Positions 1 through 9,363 of a stretch of 64,000 nucleotides of DNA are shown piece after piece. The notes under the pieces are model-generated. The model did no database searches. It saw only the letters and a list, made by a program, of their open reading frames with translations, and was not told where the DNA came from. Both the position numbers and the translations under genes were made by a program. Numbering within the stretch: position 1 is the stretch's first letter; every line of letters begins with the position of its first letter. The stretch is from Variovorax paradoxus EPS. Lineage in GTDB: Bacteria > Pseudomonadota > Gammaproteobacteria > Burkholderiales > Burkholderiaceae_C. Where the stretch lies: contig NC_014931.1 of the NCBI RefSeq assembly GCF_000184745.1, positions 6,324,001 to 6,388,000 on the forward strand. The letters run 5' to 3'.

Positions 1-468
1 GCCCATCACGTAGACCTGCTTCGGGTCGGCGCCGAGCTGCGCGGCGTTGTCGAGCGCCCATTTCACGGCCAGCGCGCTGTCGCGCACGAAGACCGGGTAG
101 GTGTAGGCAGGCGAGAGGCCGTAGTCGGGAATCACGACCACCGCGCCCCGGGCGGCCAGCGCCTCGCCGACGAACTTGTAGCTCGCGCGGTCGCCGCTGG
201 TCCAGGTGCCGCCGAAGAAGAACACCACCAGCGGCCGCGCACCCCGTGCCGGCGGCGTGGCGGGCAGCGGCTGGTACACATCGAGCTGCTGCCGTGGCGC
301 GGCGCCATAGGCAATGCCGCCCTGGAACTGGTAAGTGTCTTCCGGCACCAGCCCGTTGAGCACCTTGATCGGCGAGCAGGCCGACAGCACGGCGGCTGCG
401 GTCACGGTAGAGGCGGTGGTGATGGCGCTGCGGCGCCGGCGCAGGGACGCGAAGGTGGGAAAGCTCAT
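1..468 (-). CDS. Alpha/beta hydrolase (esterase) lipoprotein, 3' part cut by window edge
   Basis: The first 156 codons of an alpha/beta hydrolase run leftward off the window. The chain starts MSFPTFASL at 468 and has an Arg-rich n-region, a hydrophobic stretch and a lipobox-like VLSAC near residue 31, so it is probably an exported lipoprotein. Residues 80-90 read VVFFFGGTWTSG, the oxyanion-hole strand that is HGGG in relatives, here with Phe for His. It is followed by VVIPDYGLSP, typical of the BD-FAE/HSL-like esterase group. The nucleophile elbow probably begins just at the edge (QVYVMG). The substrate cannot be told. It is transcribed in the same direction as the Lrp gene upstream but separated from it by 35 bp. 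Confidence 0.8.
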   Translation of the reverse strand, partial: MSFPTFASLRRRRSAITTASTVTAAAVLSACSPIKVLNGLVPEDTYQFQGGIAYGAAPRQQLDVYQPLPATPPARGARPLVVFFFGGTWTSGDRASYKFVGEALAARGAVVVIPDYGLSPAYTYPVFVRDSALAVKWALDNAAQLGADPKQVYVMG

Positions 469-503
469 CGCACCAGTACGCACGCGGGCGCGCCGCGGTT
501 TCG

Positions 504-989
504 TCAGATCGGAAGCTGCGTCGTCGACAGCACCTGCTTCAGGACCATGAAGGTGCGGATCTGCCGCACGCCCGGCAAGTACAGCAATTGCTCCGCGTGC
601 AGGCGGTTGAAGCTGTCGTTGTCGCGGGTGCGCACGAGCATGAAATAGTCGAACTCGCCCGAGACCACGTGGCATTCGAGGCAGCCCGAGACCTTCTGCG
701 CGGCCTTCTCGAAATCGGCAAAGGAGTCGGGCGTGGAGCGGTCGAGCACCACGCCGATCATCACCAGCATGCCGACCTCCAGCGCGTCCGGATCGAGCAG
801 CGCGACGATGCCCTTGATGAACCCGGCCTCCTTCAGGCGCTCGACGCGGCGCAGGCATGCGGGGGCACTCAGATTGACCTTGGCGGCCAGCGCCACGTTC
901 GATACCGAGGCATCGCGCTGCAGCGCGCGCAGGATGGCGCGATCGGTGCGATCAAGTTTCAATGAGGGACGCAACTTTGTTGTGCTCAT
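504..989 (-). CDS. acdR: Lrp/AsnC-family regulator of ACC deaminase
   Basis: A 161-aa Lrp/AsnC protein. An N-terminal helix-turn-helix (residues about 12-60, with LDRTDRAILRALQRD and LSAPACLRRVERL) is followed by the RAM ligand/oligomerisation domain (GEFDYFMLVRTRD). It is read divergently from acdS with a 137-bp shared control region. This is the acdR-acdS arrangement known in Proteobacteria, where an Lrp-like protein activates ACC deaminase in response to ACC. The family is certain from the sequence. The name acdR rests on the neighbour. A palindrome at 1038-1049 is a plausible binding site. Confidence 0.9.
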   Translation of the reverse strand: MSTTKLRPSLKLDRTDRAILRALQRDASVSNVALAAKVNLSAPACLRRVERLKEAGFIKGIVALLDPDALEVGMLVMIGVVLDRSTPDSFADFEKAAQKVSGCLECHVVSGEFDYFMLVRTRDNDSFNRLHAEQLLYLPGVRQIRTFMVLKQVLSTTQLPI

Positions 990-1037
990 GCAGCCATCCT
1001 TGAACTGAAAATCTTCGATCGACGAATCTTGCCTTCT

Positions 1038-1049
1038 TTTCTGCAGAAA
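1038..1049. promoter_or_regulatory. Candidate AcdR (Lrp-type) operator
   Basis: TTTCTGCAGAAA is a perfect 12-bp palindrome midway between acdR and acdS. A second CAGAAAT half-site lies at 1055-1061, exactly 11 bp (one helical turn) after the CAGAAAT at 1044-1050. Phased half-sites suit an Lrp-type oligomer. Function is inferred from position and symmetry. Confidence 0.5.
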
Positions 1050-1126
1050 TCATTCAGAAATTCGCAAGCACGTTGCGGGCGCTTCTTTCTACGATCAATG
1101 GCTTCAACCCCCTCGGAGCCGCGTCG

Positions 1127-2143
1127 ATGAACCTGAAGAAATTTCCCCGCCATGCCCTGACCTTCGGCCCCACGCCGATCCATCCGCTCAAGCGCCTGAG
1201 CGCCCACCTGGGCGGCAAGGTCGAGCTCTATGCCAAGCGCGAGGACTGCAACAGCGGCCTGGCCTTCGGCGGCAACAAGACCCGCAAGCTCGAATACCTG
1301 ATCCCCGAGGCGCTCGAAGGCGGCTACGACACGCTGGTGTCCATCGGCGGCATCCAGTCGAACCAGACCCGCCAGGTCGCCGCAGTGGCTGCGCACCTGG
1401 GCCTCAAGTGCGTGCTGGTGCAGGAGAACTGGGTCAACTACTCCGACGCGGTGTACGACCGGGTCGGCAACATCGAGATGTCCCGCATCATGGGCGCCGA
1501 CGTTCGGCTCGACGCCGCGGGCTTCGACATCGGCATCCGCAAGAGCTGGGAAGACGCGATGGAAAGCGTGCGCCAGGCCGGCGGCAAGCCTTTTCCGATT
1601 CCGGCGGGTTGCTCCGAGCATCCGAGGGGCGGCCTGGGCTTCGTGGCTTTCGCCGAAGAAGTGCGCCAGCAGGAAGCCGAACTGGGCTTCAAGTTCGACT
1701 ACGTCGTGGTCTGCGCGGTGACCGGCAGCACGCAGGCCGGCATGGTTGTCGGCTTCGCAGCCGACGGCCGCGCCGACCGCGTGATCGGCATCGACGCCTC
1801 GGCCAAGCCGCAGCAGACCTTCGAGCAGATCCTGCGTATCGCGAAGAACACCGCCGAACTGGTCGAGCTGGGCCGCGACATCACCGAGAAGGACGTGGTG
1901 CTCGATCGCCGCTTCGGCGGGCCCGAGTACGGGCTGCCGAACGAAGGCACGCTGGAGGCGATTCGCCTCTGCGCCCGCTTCGAGGGGATGCTGACCGACC
2001 CCGTGTACGAGGGCAAGTCGATGCACGGGATGATCGAGAAGGTGCGGCTCGGAGAATTCCCGGCGGGATCGAAGGTGCTGTACGCGCACTTGGGCGGTGT
2101 GCCCGCGCTGAACGCCTACAGCTTCCTGTTCCGCAACGGCTGA
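1127..2143 (+). CDS. acdS: 1-aminocyclopropane-1-carboxylate (ACC) deaminase
   Basis: A 338-aa PLP enzyme that opens ACC, the plant ethylene precursor, to 2-oxobutyrate and ammonia; it is the hallmark of plant-growth-promoting rhizobacteria. The start [15 protein letters not shown] at 1127 gives the family's usual length; a longer reading from 1073 adds 18 unlikely residues. In this numbering the PLP lysine is K51 (GGNK), and the ACC-deaminase signature residues Y294, E295 (VYEGKS) and L322 (AHLGG) are all present. These separate true AcdS from D-cysteine desulfhydrase. It is transcribed alone, divergent from acdR, and ends at a strong hairpin shared with pyk. Confidence 0.95.
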   Translation: MNLKKFPRHALTFGPTPIHPLKRLSAHLGGKVELYAKREDCNSGLAFGGNKTRKLEYLIPEALEGGYDTLVSIGGIQSNQTRQVAAVAAHLGLKCVLVQENWVNYSDAVYDRVGNIEMSRIMGADVRLDAAGFDIGIRKSWEDAMESVRQAGGKPFPIPAGCSEHPRGGLGFVAFAEEVRQQEAELGFKFDYVVVCAVTGSTQAGMVVGFAADGRADRVIGIDASAKPQQTFEQILRIAKNTAELVELGRDITEKDVVLDRRFGGPEYGLPNEGTLEAIRLCARFEGMLTDPVYEGKSMHGMIEKVRLGEFPAGSKVLYAHLGGVPALNAYSFLFRNG

Positions 2144-2171
2144 ACGGGCTGACGGGCTGAATCGCGCAACG

Positions 2172-2203
2172 AAAAAGGCCGGCATGCGCCGGCCTTTGCT
2201 TTG
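2172..2203. terminator. Bidirectional rho-independent terminator between acdS and pyk
   Basis: A perfect 10-bp stem AAAGGCCGGC (2174-2183) / GCCGGCCTTT (2188-2197) with an ATGC loop sits between the converging 3' ends of acdS and pyk. The A-run on one side and the T-run on the other suit termination in both directions. Confidence 0.85.
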
Positions 2204-2215
2204 CTGGGCGCGTGC

Positions 2216-3664
2216 TCAGCTCGCGCGGCAGATCTTCAGCATGTTGGTGCCGCCCGGGGCGCCCATCGGCTCGCCGCAGGTGATGGCGTAGACATCGCCG
2301 CTTTGCACGATGCCGCGCTTCTTCAGGTGGTTCTCGGCCTGCTGCAGCGCGGTGTCGCGGTCGCTTTCCGAATCCATCAGGAGCGGACGCACGTTGCGGT
2401 ACAGCGCGAGCTTGCGCTGCGTGGCCAGGCGCGAGGTCAACGCGTACATCGGGATGTGCGCGCGGTGGCGGCTCATCCAAAGGATGGTGGAGCCCGACTC
2501 GGTCAGCGCCACGATGGCCTTCGCGCCCAGGTGATGCGCAGTGAAGAGGGCGCCCATGGCAATCGACTGGTCGATGCGGCTGTAGGCCTTGCCGCTGAAA
2601 TCGGCGTCGAGCGTCTTGTCTTCGGCCGCTTCGGCGGCTTCGCAGATGCGGCTCATCTCCTGCACGGTTTCCAGCGGGTAGCGGCCCGAGGCGGTTTCGG
2701 CGGAGAGCATCACGGCATCGGTGCCGTCGAGCACGGCGTTGGCCACGTCGCTCACCTCGGCGCGGGTGGGCACGGGGTTGGTGATCATCGACTCCATCAT
2801 CTGGGTCGCGGTGATCACCACCTTGTCCATGTCGCGCGCCATGCGGATCATCTTTTTCTGCAGCGCGGGCACGGCCGCATTGCCGACTTCAACGGCGAGG
2901 TCGCCGCGGGCGACCATGATGCCGTCGCTGGCGCGCAGGATCTCTTCGAGCTTCGGAATGGCTTCGGCGCGCTCGATCTTGGCGATCATGCCGGGCTTGT
3001 GACCGTACTCGGCGGCCGCCACGTTGCACAGCTGGCGGGCCATTTCCATGTCGGTGGCGTTCTTCGGGAAGCTCACGGCCACGTAGTCGGCCTGGAAGCT
3101 CATCGCGGTCTTGATGTCTTCCATGTCCTTGGCGGTCAGCGCGGGCGCGGTGAGGCCGCCGCCCTGCTTGTTGATGCCCTTGTTGTTCGAGAGCTCGCCG
3201 CCCAGCTTGACGATGGTGTGCACCGCCTCGCCCTTGACGCCTTCGACCGTCAGCACGATGAGGCCATCGTTCAGCAGCAGCTTGTCGCCCGGCTTCACGT
3301 CGCGCGGCAGGTCCTTGTAGTCGAGGCCCACGGCGTCGATGTCGCCCAGTTCGGTGCGCGAGGCGTCGAGCACGAACTTCGCGCCCGCCTCGAGCATCAC
3401 CTTGCCCTGCGCGAACCGGCCGACGCGGATCTTGGGTCCCTGCAGGTCGGCCATGATGGCCACTTCGCGGCCTGCCTTCCGGGCGGCTTCGCGCACCATG
3501 GTGGCGCGGTCGATGTGGTCCTGCGCGGTGCCGTGGCTGAAGTTCAGCCGCACCACGCTGACCTTGGCCTGGATCATCTTTTCCAGCAGTTCGGGGGTGC
3601 TGGACGCCGGGCCGAGCGTGGCAACGATCTTGGTGGCGTGGCGGGGGATGCGGTCCGTGCTCAT
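2216..3664 (-). CDS. pyk: Pyruvate kinase
   Basis: A 482-aa pyruvate kinase converting phosphoenolpyruvate and ADP to pyruvate and ATP in the cytoplasm. Family marks are KIVATLGPAS near the N-terminus, the active-site block MVARGDLAVEVG, and TATQMMESM, followed by the C-terminal regulatory domain ending in AITCGEPMGAPGGTN. Length is normal for the bacterial enzyme. GGAGA lies about 8 nt before the ATG at 3664. It lies 87 bp downstream of pgk on the same strand, so the two glycolytic genes are probably co-transcribed, though the gap could hold a separate promoter. It converges with acdS at a shared terminator. Confidence 0.97.
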   Translation of the reverse strand: MSTDRIPRHATKIVATLGPASSTPELLEKMIQAKVSVVRLNFSHGTAQDHIDRATMVREAARKAGREVAIMADLQGPKIRVGRFAQGKVMLEAGAKFVLDASRTELGDIDAVGLDYKDLPRDVKPGDKLLLNDGLIVLTVEGVKGEAVHTIVKLGGELSNNKGINKQGGGLTAPALTAKDMEDIKTAMSFQADYVAVSFPKNATDMEMARQLCNVAAAEYGHKPGMIAKIERAEAIPKLEEILRASDGIMVARGDLAVEVGNAAVPALQKKMIRMARDMDKVVITATQMMESMITNPVPTRAEVSDVANAVLDGTDAVMLSAETASGRYPLETVQEMSRICEAAEAAEDKTLDADFSGKAYSRIDQSIAMGALFTAHHLGAKAIVALTESGSTILWMSRHRAHIPMYALTSRLATQRKLALYRNVRPLLMDSESDRDTALQQAENHLKKRGIVQSGDVYAITCGEPMGAPGGTNMLKICRAS

Positions 3665-3751
3665 GAAATGTGTCTCCGTTTTGTATTCGCTACTGTATAC
3701 ACTTTGTGTGTCTGACGGAAGTCACCCTCACGAGATTCCCCGCCGCCGAAC

Positions 3752-4945
3752 TCAGCCGGCCGCGCGCTTGCTCAGGATTTCGAACGCCGGCAAGGTCTTG
3801 CCCTCCAGCACTTCGAGGAAGGCGCCGCCGCCGGTCGAGATGTAGCCGACCTGCTTTTCGATGCCGTACTTGGCGATGGCCGCGAGCGTGTCGCCGCCGC
3901 CGGCGATCGAGAACGCGCTGCTCTCGGCGATCGCCTGCGCGATGGCCTTGGTGCCGCCCGCGAAGGCATCGAACTCGAACACGCCGACCGGACCGTTCCA
4001 GACGATGGTGCCGGCTTCGCGCAGCTGCGCAGAAAGAATCGCGGCCGTCTTCGGACCGATGTCCAGGATCAGGTCGTCGTCGGCCACGTCGCTCGCGTCC
4101 TTGACGGTGGCGGGCGCGTCGGCCGCGAAGGTCTTCGCCGTGACAACGTCCACCGGGATCGGCACGTCGGCGCCGCGGGCGCGCATGGCCTCGATCACCG
4201 CCTTGGCCTGGTCGATGAGGTCGGGCTCGGCCAGCGACTTGCCGATCGAAAGGCCCGCGGCCAGCATGAAGGTGTTGGCAATGCCGCCGCCGACGATCAG
4301 CTGGTCCACATTGGCCGACAGGCTCTTCAAGATGGTGAGCTTGGTGCTGACCTTCGAACCCGCCACGATCGCCACCAGCGGCCGCTTGGGCTGCGCCAGC
4401 GCCTTGCTGATGGCATCCATTTCGGCGGCCAGCAGCGGGCCGGCCGCGGCGATCTTGGCGAACTGCGCAATGCCGTAGGTGGTGGCCTCGGCGCGATGAG
4501 CGGTACCGAAGGCGTCGTTCACGTAGATGTCGGTGAGCGCGGCGAGCTTGCGGGCCAGGCCTTCGTCGTTCTTCTTCTCGCCCTTGTTGACGCGGCAGTT
4601 CTCCAGCAGCACGACCTGCCCGGGCTTCACGTCGACGCCATCGACCCAATTGGCGACCAGCGGCACATCGCGGCCGAGCAGTTCGCCCAGGCGTTTGGCC
4701 ACGGGGGCAAGCGAGTCTTCGGGCTTGAACTCACCCTCGGTCGGACGGCCCAGGTGCGAGGTGACCATCACGGCCGCGCCGGCGTCGAGCGCCAGCTGGA
4801 TGCACGGCACCGAGGCGCGGATGCGCGTGTCTTCGGTGATGTTGCCTTGGTCGTCCTGCGGCACGTTGAGATCGGCACGGATGAAGACGCGCTGGCCGGC
4901 GGCCTTGCCCTCAGCGCAGAGGTCGGTGAATCGAATGACGTTCAT
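3752..4945 (-). CDS. pgk: Phosphoglycerate kinase
   Basis: A 397-aa phosphoglycerate kinase (1,3-bisphosphoglycerate + ADP to 3-phosphoglycerate + ATP). The N-terminal substrate signature [10 protein letters not shown], the substrate-binding Arg/His segment [14 protein letters not shown], the hinge WNGPVGVFE and the nucleotide loop GGGDTLAAI all occur at expected places. Length matches the family. It lies upstream of pyk on the same strand and downstream of a LysR gene with a 93-bp gap that probably carries its promoter. The sequence is ordinary and shows no sign of transfer. Confidence 0.97.
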   Translation of the reverse strand: MNVIRFTDLCAEGKAAGQRVFIRADLNVPQDDQGNITEDTRIRASVPCIQLALDAGAAVMVTSHLGRPTEGEFKPEDSLAPVAKRLGELLGRDVPLVANWVDGVDVKPGQVVLLENCRVNKGEKKNDEGLARKLAALTDIYVNDAFGTAHRAEATTYGIAQFAKIAAAGPLLAAEMDAISKALAQPKRPLVAIVAGSKVSTKLTILKSLSANVDQLIVGGGIANTFMLAAGLSIGKSLAEPDLIDQAKAVIEAMRARGADVPIPVDVVTAKTFAADAPATVKDASDVADDDLILDIGPKTAAILSAQLREAGTIVWNGPVGVFEFDAFAGGTKAIAQAIAESSAFSIAGGGDTLAAIAKYGIEKQVGYISTGGGAFLEVLEGKTLPAFEILSKRAAG

Positions 4946-5038
4946 GGGTCTCTGGAGATAGTGGAAAACAGGTCGTCTTGCATTGTAGGTATCGCCCCGC
5001 GGCCGCTCTATGCGCCTCTTGCAGCGTTCCGATGCTTT

Positions 5039-5944
5039 TCAACCCTTCGGCTGCGCCTTCGCAAAGCGCTCCAGCAACTCGACAAAGCTTGCCGCGGCCG
5101 GCGAGAGCGTGCGCCGCGCCGCGCTGTAGACGCACACCTCGCGATGAAAGTCGGGCGACTCGAGCCGCACCATCTGCAGCCCGTGGGCGCGCACCAGCGG
5201 CGCGGAATAGGTCGGGCACACGGTGAGCCCGAGCCCCGAGGCGACCATGCCAAGCGCAGTGGTCATGTACGAGACCTCCTGGGTGCCGGGACGCAGCATG
5301 TAATCGCGCTCGGCCGGGGCCAGCTCGGGCAGCACACGCTGGCGGAAGTCGCGGGTCGGCGCGATGAAGGTGTAGGGGCCAAGCTCGTGCCAGCGCACCT
5401 TGCGGCGTTTGGCAAAGGCGTGGTCCGGCGGGCAGATCAGCCAGTGGCGGTCGCGAAACAACGTACGGCGCTCGATGGCGCCATCGACCGCCACGTCCTG
5501 CCCCACGGCGAGTTCGACGTCGCCGGCCATCACGCCGGCCAGCAGGTGCTCGGGCAGCGTGTCGGCCAGGCGCACGTCGACGTCGGGATACGCCTCGCGA
5601 TAGAGCGCGATCACGCGTGGCATCAGCGTGCAGGCCATGAGCTGCGGCGCCGCAAGACGCAACAGCCCTTTCTTCTTGTCACGCAGATCGGTCACGCCAG
5701 CCACGGCACTCGTCAGATCGCCGAGCAGCCGGTGCACCGAAGGCAGGAACTCGCGCCCCGCCTCCGAGAGCTGCACGCGACGGGTGTGGCGGTCGAGCAG
5801 TTGCACGCCCATCTCGCGTTCGAGTTCGCGCACCAGCACGCTGAGCGCCGACTGCGTGAGATGCAGCTGCTGCGCCGCGGCGGTGAAGCTGCCGGCTTCG
5901 GCGACGGCAGCGAAGGCGCGCAATTGGCGCAAGGTCAGATTCAT
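5039..5944 (-). CDS. LysR-family transcriptional regulator
   Basis: A 301-aa LysR-type regulator. The winged HTH occupies residues 1-60 (LRQLRAFAAVAEAGSFTAAA, then LTQSALSVLVRELE) and the periplasmic-binding-protein-like effector domain fills about 90-295. It is divergent from the six-gene catabolic operon starting at 6029, with an 84-bp gap holding an inverted repeat. The usual LysR logic suggests that it controls that operon and itself in response to an aromatic compound or pathway intermediate. The inducer cannot be told from sequence. Confidence 0.92.
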   Translation of the reverse strand: MNLTLRQLRAFAAVAEAGSFTAAAQQLHLTQSALSVLVRELEREMGVQLLDRHTRRVQLSEAGREFLPSVHRLLGDLTSAVAGVTDLRDKKKGLLRLAAPQLMACTLMPRVIALYREAYPDVDVRLADTLPEHLLAGVMAGDVELAVGQDVAVDGAIERRTLFRDRHWLICPPDHAFAKRRKVRWHELGPYTFIAPTRDFRQRVLPELAPAERDYMLRPGTQEVSYMTTALGMVASGLGLTVCPTYSAPLVRAHGLQMVRLESPDFHREVCVYSAARRTLSPAAASFVELLERFAKAQPKG

Positions 5945-5952
5945 ATGGCTAT

Positions 5953-5968
5953 TTCATCAATCGATGAA
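5953..5968. promoter_or_regulatory. Candidate LysR operator
   Basis: The inverted repeat TTCATC-AATC-GATGAA lies just upstream of the LysR start and within the divergent control region. It sits in an AT-rich patch that stands out from the GC-rich surroundings. It is a plausible autoregulatory or activation site for the LysR protein. Confidence 0.45.
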
Positions 5969-6028
5969 TTAATTTCGATTGCATCATAGGACGCGGCATC
6001 GCCCAATCGCGGTTCATTGGAGACACGC

Positions 6029-6577
6029 ATGCCGACGACCTTCCACACCGCGCCACCTGTCCGGGGGCTGCACCACTTCGCCTGGCGCTGCCGCGACAGC
6101 GAGGAAACCCGCCACTTCTACGAAGACCTCCTGGGCCTGCCGCTCGCGCACATCATCCAGAGCGACCACGTGCCCAGCACCGGCGAGTACTGTCCCTACG
6201 TGCATATCTTTTTCCAGATGCGCGACGGTTCGTACATCGCCTTCTTCGACCTGGGCGACGACACCGCCGCGCTGCCTTCGCCCAACACGCCCGCGTGGGT
6301 GAACCACATCGCGCTGCGCGTCGACTCGGTGGACGACTTGCTCGCCGCCAAGGCGCGGCTCGAAGGCGCGGGTGTCGAGGTGCTGGGCGTGACCGACCAC
6401 CACATCATCGAATCGATCTACTTCTTCGACCCGAACGGCATTCGCCTCGAATTGACTACGCCGACCGTGCCGCAGGCCGAGATGGACGCGCATGCGCGGC
6501 GCGCCCGCGCCGACCTCGACGCATGGACCGCGCGCAAGGCAACCCTGCGCGCAGCGAAAGGCGCGACGCATGTCTGA
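6029..6577 (+). CDS. VOC-family protein (glyoxalase / extradiol dioxygenase-like)
   Basis: A 182-aa vicinal-oxygen-chelate protein, the first gene of a six-gene operon. Two beta-alpha-beta-beta-beta modules are visible: GLHHFAWRCRDSEETRHFYE at the start and WVNHIALRVDSVDDLLAAK in the middle. The candidate metal ligands are the His of LHHFAW, the His of VNHIAL and the Glu of IRLELTT. The ATG at 6029 is preceded by GGAGA; the TTG at 6017 would consume that ribosome site. It overlaps the next gene by 8 bp. The context (monooxygenase, hydrolase) suggests a ring-cleavage or lyase role in aromatic catabolism, but the family is too broad to name a substrate. Confidence 0.88.
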   Translation: MPTTFHTAPPVRGLHHFAWRCRDSEETRHFYEDLLGLPLAHIIQSDHVPSTGEYCPYVHIFFQMRDGSYIAFFDLGDDTAALPSPNTPAWVNHIALRVDSVDDLLAAKARLEGAGVEVLGVTDHHIIESIYFFDPNGIRLELTTPTVPQAEMDAHARRARADLDAWTARKATLRAAKGATHV

Positions 6578-7691
6578 TCTGCAACTCGCCGTCATCGACG
6601 TGAAGCCCGGCGCGTCAATGGAAAGCCAGTCGGGCCTGCAGTTGCTGCGCCCGCGCATCTACGGCGCCTTCCGCGCCCCGCACGGCCCCAAGAAGGTTGC
6701 GGCCATCGTGATGCATCCGACCAGCAACTTCATGGGCCACTACCTGATCGGCCCGCTGGCCGAGCGCGGCATCTGCTGCATGGGGTTGAACTCGCGCTTC
6801 GTGGGCAACGACACGGTGCTGCTGATGGAGCGCGCCATTCAAGACCTGGGGGCCGGCGTGCAGTACTTGCGCGCGGCCGGCTACGAGAAGGTGCTCCTCG
6901 TCGGCAACTCGGGCGGCGCAGCGCTCGCGGCCTTCTACCAGGCGCAGGCCGAGAACCTCACCGCCACGCACTTGCCCGATGGCGACCCGACGCACCTGCA
7001 CCCGAGCGACCTGCCGCCGGTGGACGGCATCGCGCTGTGCGCCGCGCACCTCGGCCGCACACGACTGATGCGCGACTGGATCGATCCCTCGGTCACCGAC
7101 GAGCACGACCCGCTCTCTGTTAACCCCGACCTCGACATGTACGACCCGCGCCACCGCGTGCCCTACGACGCCGAATTCCTCGCCCGCTTCAGTTCGGCGC
7201 AAAAGGCGCGGCTGGACCGCATCGAGCAGTGGTGCATCGAGCGCCTCGCGCTGCTGCGCAGTACACCGGGCGCACCGCGCGACCAGACCTTCATCGTCTA
7301 CCGCACGCATGCCGATCCGCGTTGCGTCGATCTGTCGCTCGATGCGAACGACCGCTTGCCGGGCAGCGTGTGGGGCGATGCGCGCCAGGTGAACTACTCG
7401 GCGAACGCGATGGGCCGCACCACATCGCTCACCGCATTCCTCTCGCAATGGTCGTCACGCTCGCAGGCTGACGGGCCAAGCAACCTCGCGCGCACCACCG
7501 TGCCCAAGCTGCTGCTGACCTACACGGGCGATCAGTCGACCTTTCCGAGCACGCGCGATGCGTGGATGGCTGCCGGCGGCGCGCGCATCCGCAACGTCGA
7601 CATCGTCGGCGGCAACCACTACCTCGCGGGGCAACCCGAACTGATCCCGAAGGCGGCCGACGCCATCGCCGAATTCGCGCACGCCCTTTAG
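6570..7691 (+). CDS. Alpha/beta hydrolase
   Basis: A 373-aa alpha/beta hydrolase. The nucleophile elbow is VGNSGGAAL (GxSxG), about 115 residues in, preceded by the core strand VAAIVMHPTSNF. The likely catalytic His lies in IVGGNHYLAG near the C-terminus. The start at 6570 (MSDLQLAV) overlaps the VOC gene's stop by 8 bp, pointing to translational coupling; a longer reading from 6492 is rejected. A large insertion between the elbow and the His carries an LHPSDLPPVDG segment. In this operon it may cleave a ring-fission product or an ester or amide side chain; the exact substrate is unknown. Confidence 0.85.
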   Translation: MSDLQLAVIDVKPGASMESQSGLQLLRPRIYGAFRAPHGPKKVAAIVMHPTSNFMGHYLIGPLAERGICCMGLNSRFVGNDTVLLMERAIQDLGAGVQYLRAAGYEKVLLVGNSGGAALAAFYQAQAENLTATHLPDGDPTHLHPSDLPPVDGIALCAAHLGRTRLMRDWIDPSVTDEHDPLSVNPDLDMYDPRHRVPYDAEFLARFSSAQKARLDRIEQWCIERLALLRSTPGAPRDQTFIVYRTHADPRCVDLSLDANDRLPGSVWGDARQVNYSANAMGRTTSLTAFLSQWSSRSQADGPSNLARTTVPKLLLTYTGDQSTFPSTRDAWMAAGGARIRNVDIVGGNHYLAGQPELIPKAADAIAEFAHAL

Positions 7692-7698
7692 AAGAAAC

Positions 7699-9363
7699 AT
7701 GGAAACCTTTGCATTTGCGCCGGCCTACGAGCTGCCGGCCTGGCCTTTCACGCCGCCACCGGAGCTGGACAGCCCCAAGGTCGTGCGCCACCCGATCGTC
7801 ATCGTCGGCGCCGGGCCTTCGGGGCTCACGCTGGCCTGCGACCTCGCGCAGCGCGGCGTGAGTGCCGTGCTGCTCGACGAGGACGACACCGTCGGCGTGC
7901 GCGGCGCCTCGTCGCGCGGCATCTGCTACGCGCAGAAGAGCCTGGAGATCTTCGAGCGCCTGGGCATCTACGAACGCATCGCGGCCAAGGGCATCACCTG
8001 GTCGTTCGGGCGCACCTTCTCGGGCGACGAGGAGGTCTACAACTTCAACCTGCAGGCGAACAGCGTCTCCAGGCAGCCGCCGTTCATCAACCTGCAGCAG
8101 TTCTACGTGGAGTGGTTCCTGGTCGAGCGCATCCTCGAACTCGGCGTGACGGACCTGCGCTGGAAGAGCCGCGTGACGCGCGTGCAGCAACTGGCCGACG
8201 GCGTGCGGCTCGACATCGAGACACCCGCTGGCAGCTACACGATCGAGGCCGACCGGCTCATCGACGCCACGGGCGCCAACAGCGCGATCCGCGCGCAGCT
8301 GGGCATCGAGGCGCACGCCTCGCGCAGCACCGACCGCTGGTGCATCAGCGACGTGCGCTTCAAGAAGCCGCTGCCCACCGAGCGCTGGACCTGGGTCGAC
8401 GCGCCCTTCAACGAAGGCCGCGGCGTGTGGCAGCACCTGATGGCCGACGGCGTGTGGCGCATCGACTACCAGATGCCCGAAGACTGCGACACGGCCTACA
8501 TCAGCCAGCCTGAAGTGGCCGGCGCGCGGCTGCGCGAACAGCTCGGGCCCGATGTGGAGTTCGAGTTCGTGTGGATCGGGCCCTACGGCTACCGCGACCA
8601 CCTGCTCGACAGCTTTCGCCACGGCCGTGTGTTCTTCATCGGCGACGCCGCGCACGTGGTGAGCCCCTTCGGCGCGCGCGGCGGCAACAGCGGCATCCAG
8701 GACGCGGCCAACCTCGGCTGGAAGCTGGCGCTGGTCGCGCAGGGCCGGGCTGGCGACGCGCTGCTCGACAGCTACGACGCCGAGCGGCAACCCGCAGCCA
8801 GGGAGAACCTGCAGGTGACGAGCCGCTCGGCGCGCTTTCTCGCGCCACGCTCGCCCGCCGAACACACGCTGCGCCGCGCGGTGGTGGCGCTGGCGGCGCG
8901 GCATCCGTTCGCGCGGGCGCTGGTGAACACCGGGCGCATGTCGGTCGCGAACGCCTACCCGGTCGCGCCGCTGCTGCCCGAAGGCGGGCACACGGTGCAG
9001 AACCTGCCGCTGCGCTGGGCCGACGGACGCGAGACCACGCTGATGCAGTTGCTGGCCGACGGCACGCAATGCATCGGGCTGTGGTTCGCACCGACGCGCG
9101 AGCAGGCCGACGCGGCGTGCGAGGCCACGGCCTCGTTGCCGCTGCGCCTGGTGGCCGTGGGTGGCGAGAGCAACAACCACGGGCTGCTCACGCTGCAACC
9201 CGACGACACGCTGGCCGCGCATCTCGGCATCGGCATCGACGACCGGGGCAGCTTCGCGCTGGTGCGCCCCGACGCCTACCGCGCCGCCGTGCTGGCGAAC
9301 GCCACGCCGACGACCATCGCCGCCGCCCTGCGCACGGCCCTCGCCCTGGACGCTGCCCCATGA
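7699..9363 (+). CDS. FAD-dependent aromatic-ring monooxygenase (MhpA/PheA-like)
   Basis: A 554-aa class A flavoprotein hydroxylase. The N-terminal Rossmann signature VIVGAGPSGLTLACDLAQRG binds FAD, with a second FAD motif GDAAHVVSPFGARGGNSGI near residue 315. The C-terminal thioredoxin-like extension is typical of the 3-(3-hydroxyphenyl)propionate hydroxylase, phenol and pentachlorophenol hydroxylase group. Such enzymes use NAD(P)H and O2 to hydroxylate a phenolic ring. It follows the hydrolase by 7 bp and overlaps the next small gene by 4 bp (ATGA). The substrate is not predictable from the sequence alone. Confidence 0.9.
   Translation: METFAFAPAYELPAWPFTPPPELDSPKVVRHPIVIVGAGPSGLTLACDLAQRGVSAVLLDEDDTVGVRGASSRGICYAQKSLEIFERLGIYERIAAKGITWSFGRTFSGDEEVYNFNLQANSVSRQPPFINLQQFYVEWFLVERILELGVTDLRWKSRVTRVQQLADGVRLDIETPAGSYTIEADRLIDATGANSAIRAQLGIEAHASRSTDRWCISDVRFKKPLPTERWTWVDAPFNEGRGVWQHLMADGVWRIDYQMPEDCDTAYISQPEVAGARLREQLGPDVEFEFVWIGPYGYRDHLLDSFRHGRVFFIGDAAHVVSPFGARGGNSGIQDAANLGWKLALVAQGRAGDALLDSYDAERQPAARENLQVTSRSARFLAPRSPAEHTLRRAVVALAARHPFARALVNTGRMSVANAYPVAPLLPEGGHTVQNLPLRWADGRETTLMQLLADGTQCIGLWFAPTREQADAACEATASLPLRLVAVGGESNNHGLLTLQPDDTLAAHLGIGIDDRGSFALVRPDAYRAAVLANATPTTIAAALRTALALDAAP

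Noticed and set aside
986..2185. Long minus-strand frame (399 codons) over acdS
   Set aside because: It is the antisense shadow of acdS in GC-rich DNA, with His/Arg/Ala-rich composition and no family likeness.
2201..3715. 504-codon plus-strand frame over pyk
   Set aside because: Antisense shadow of pyruvate kinase; composition typical of reversed GC-rich codons.
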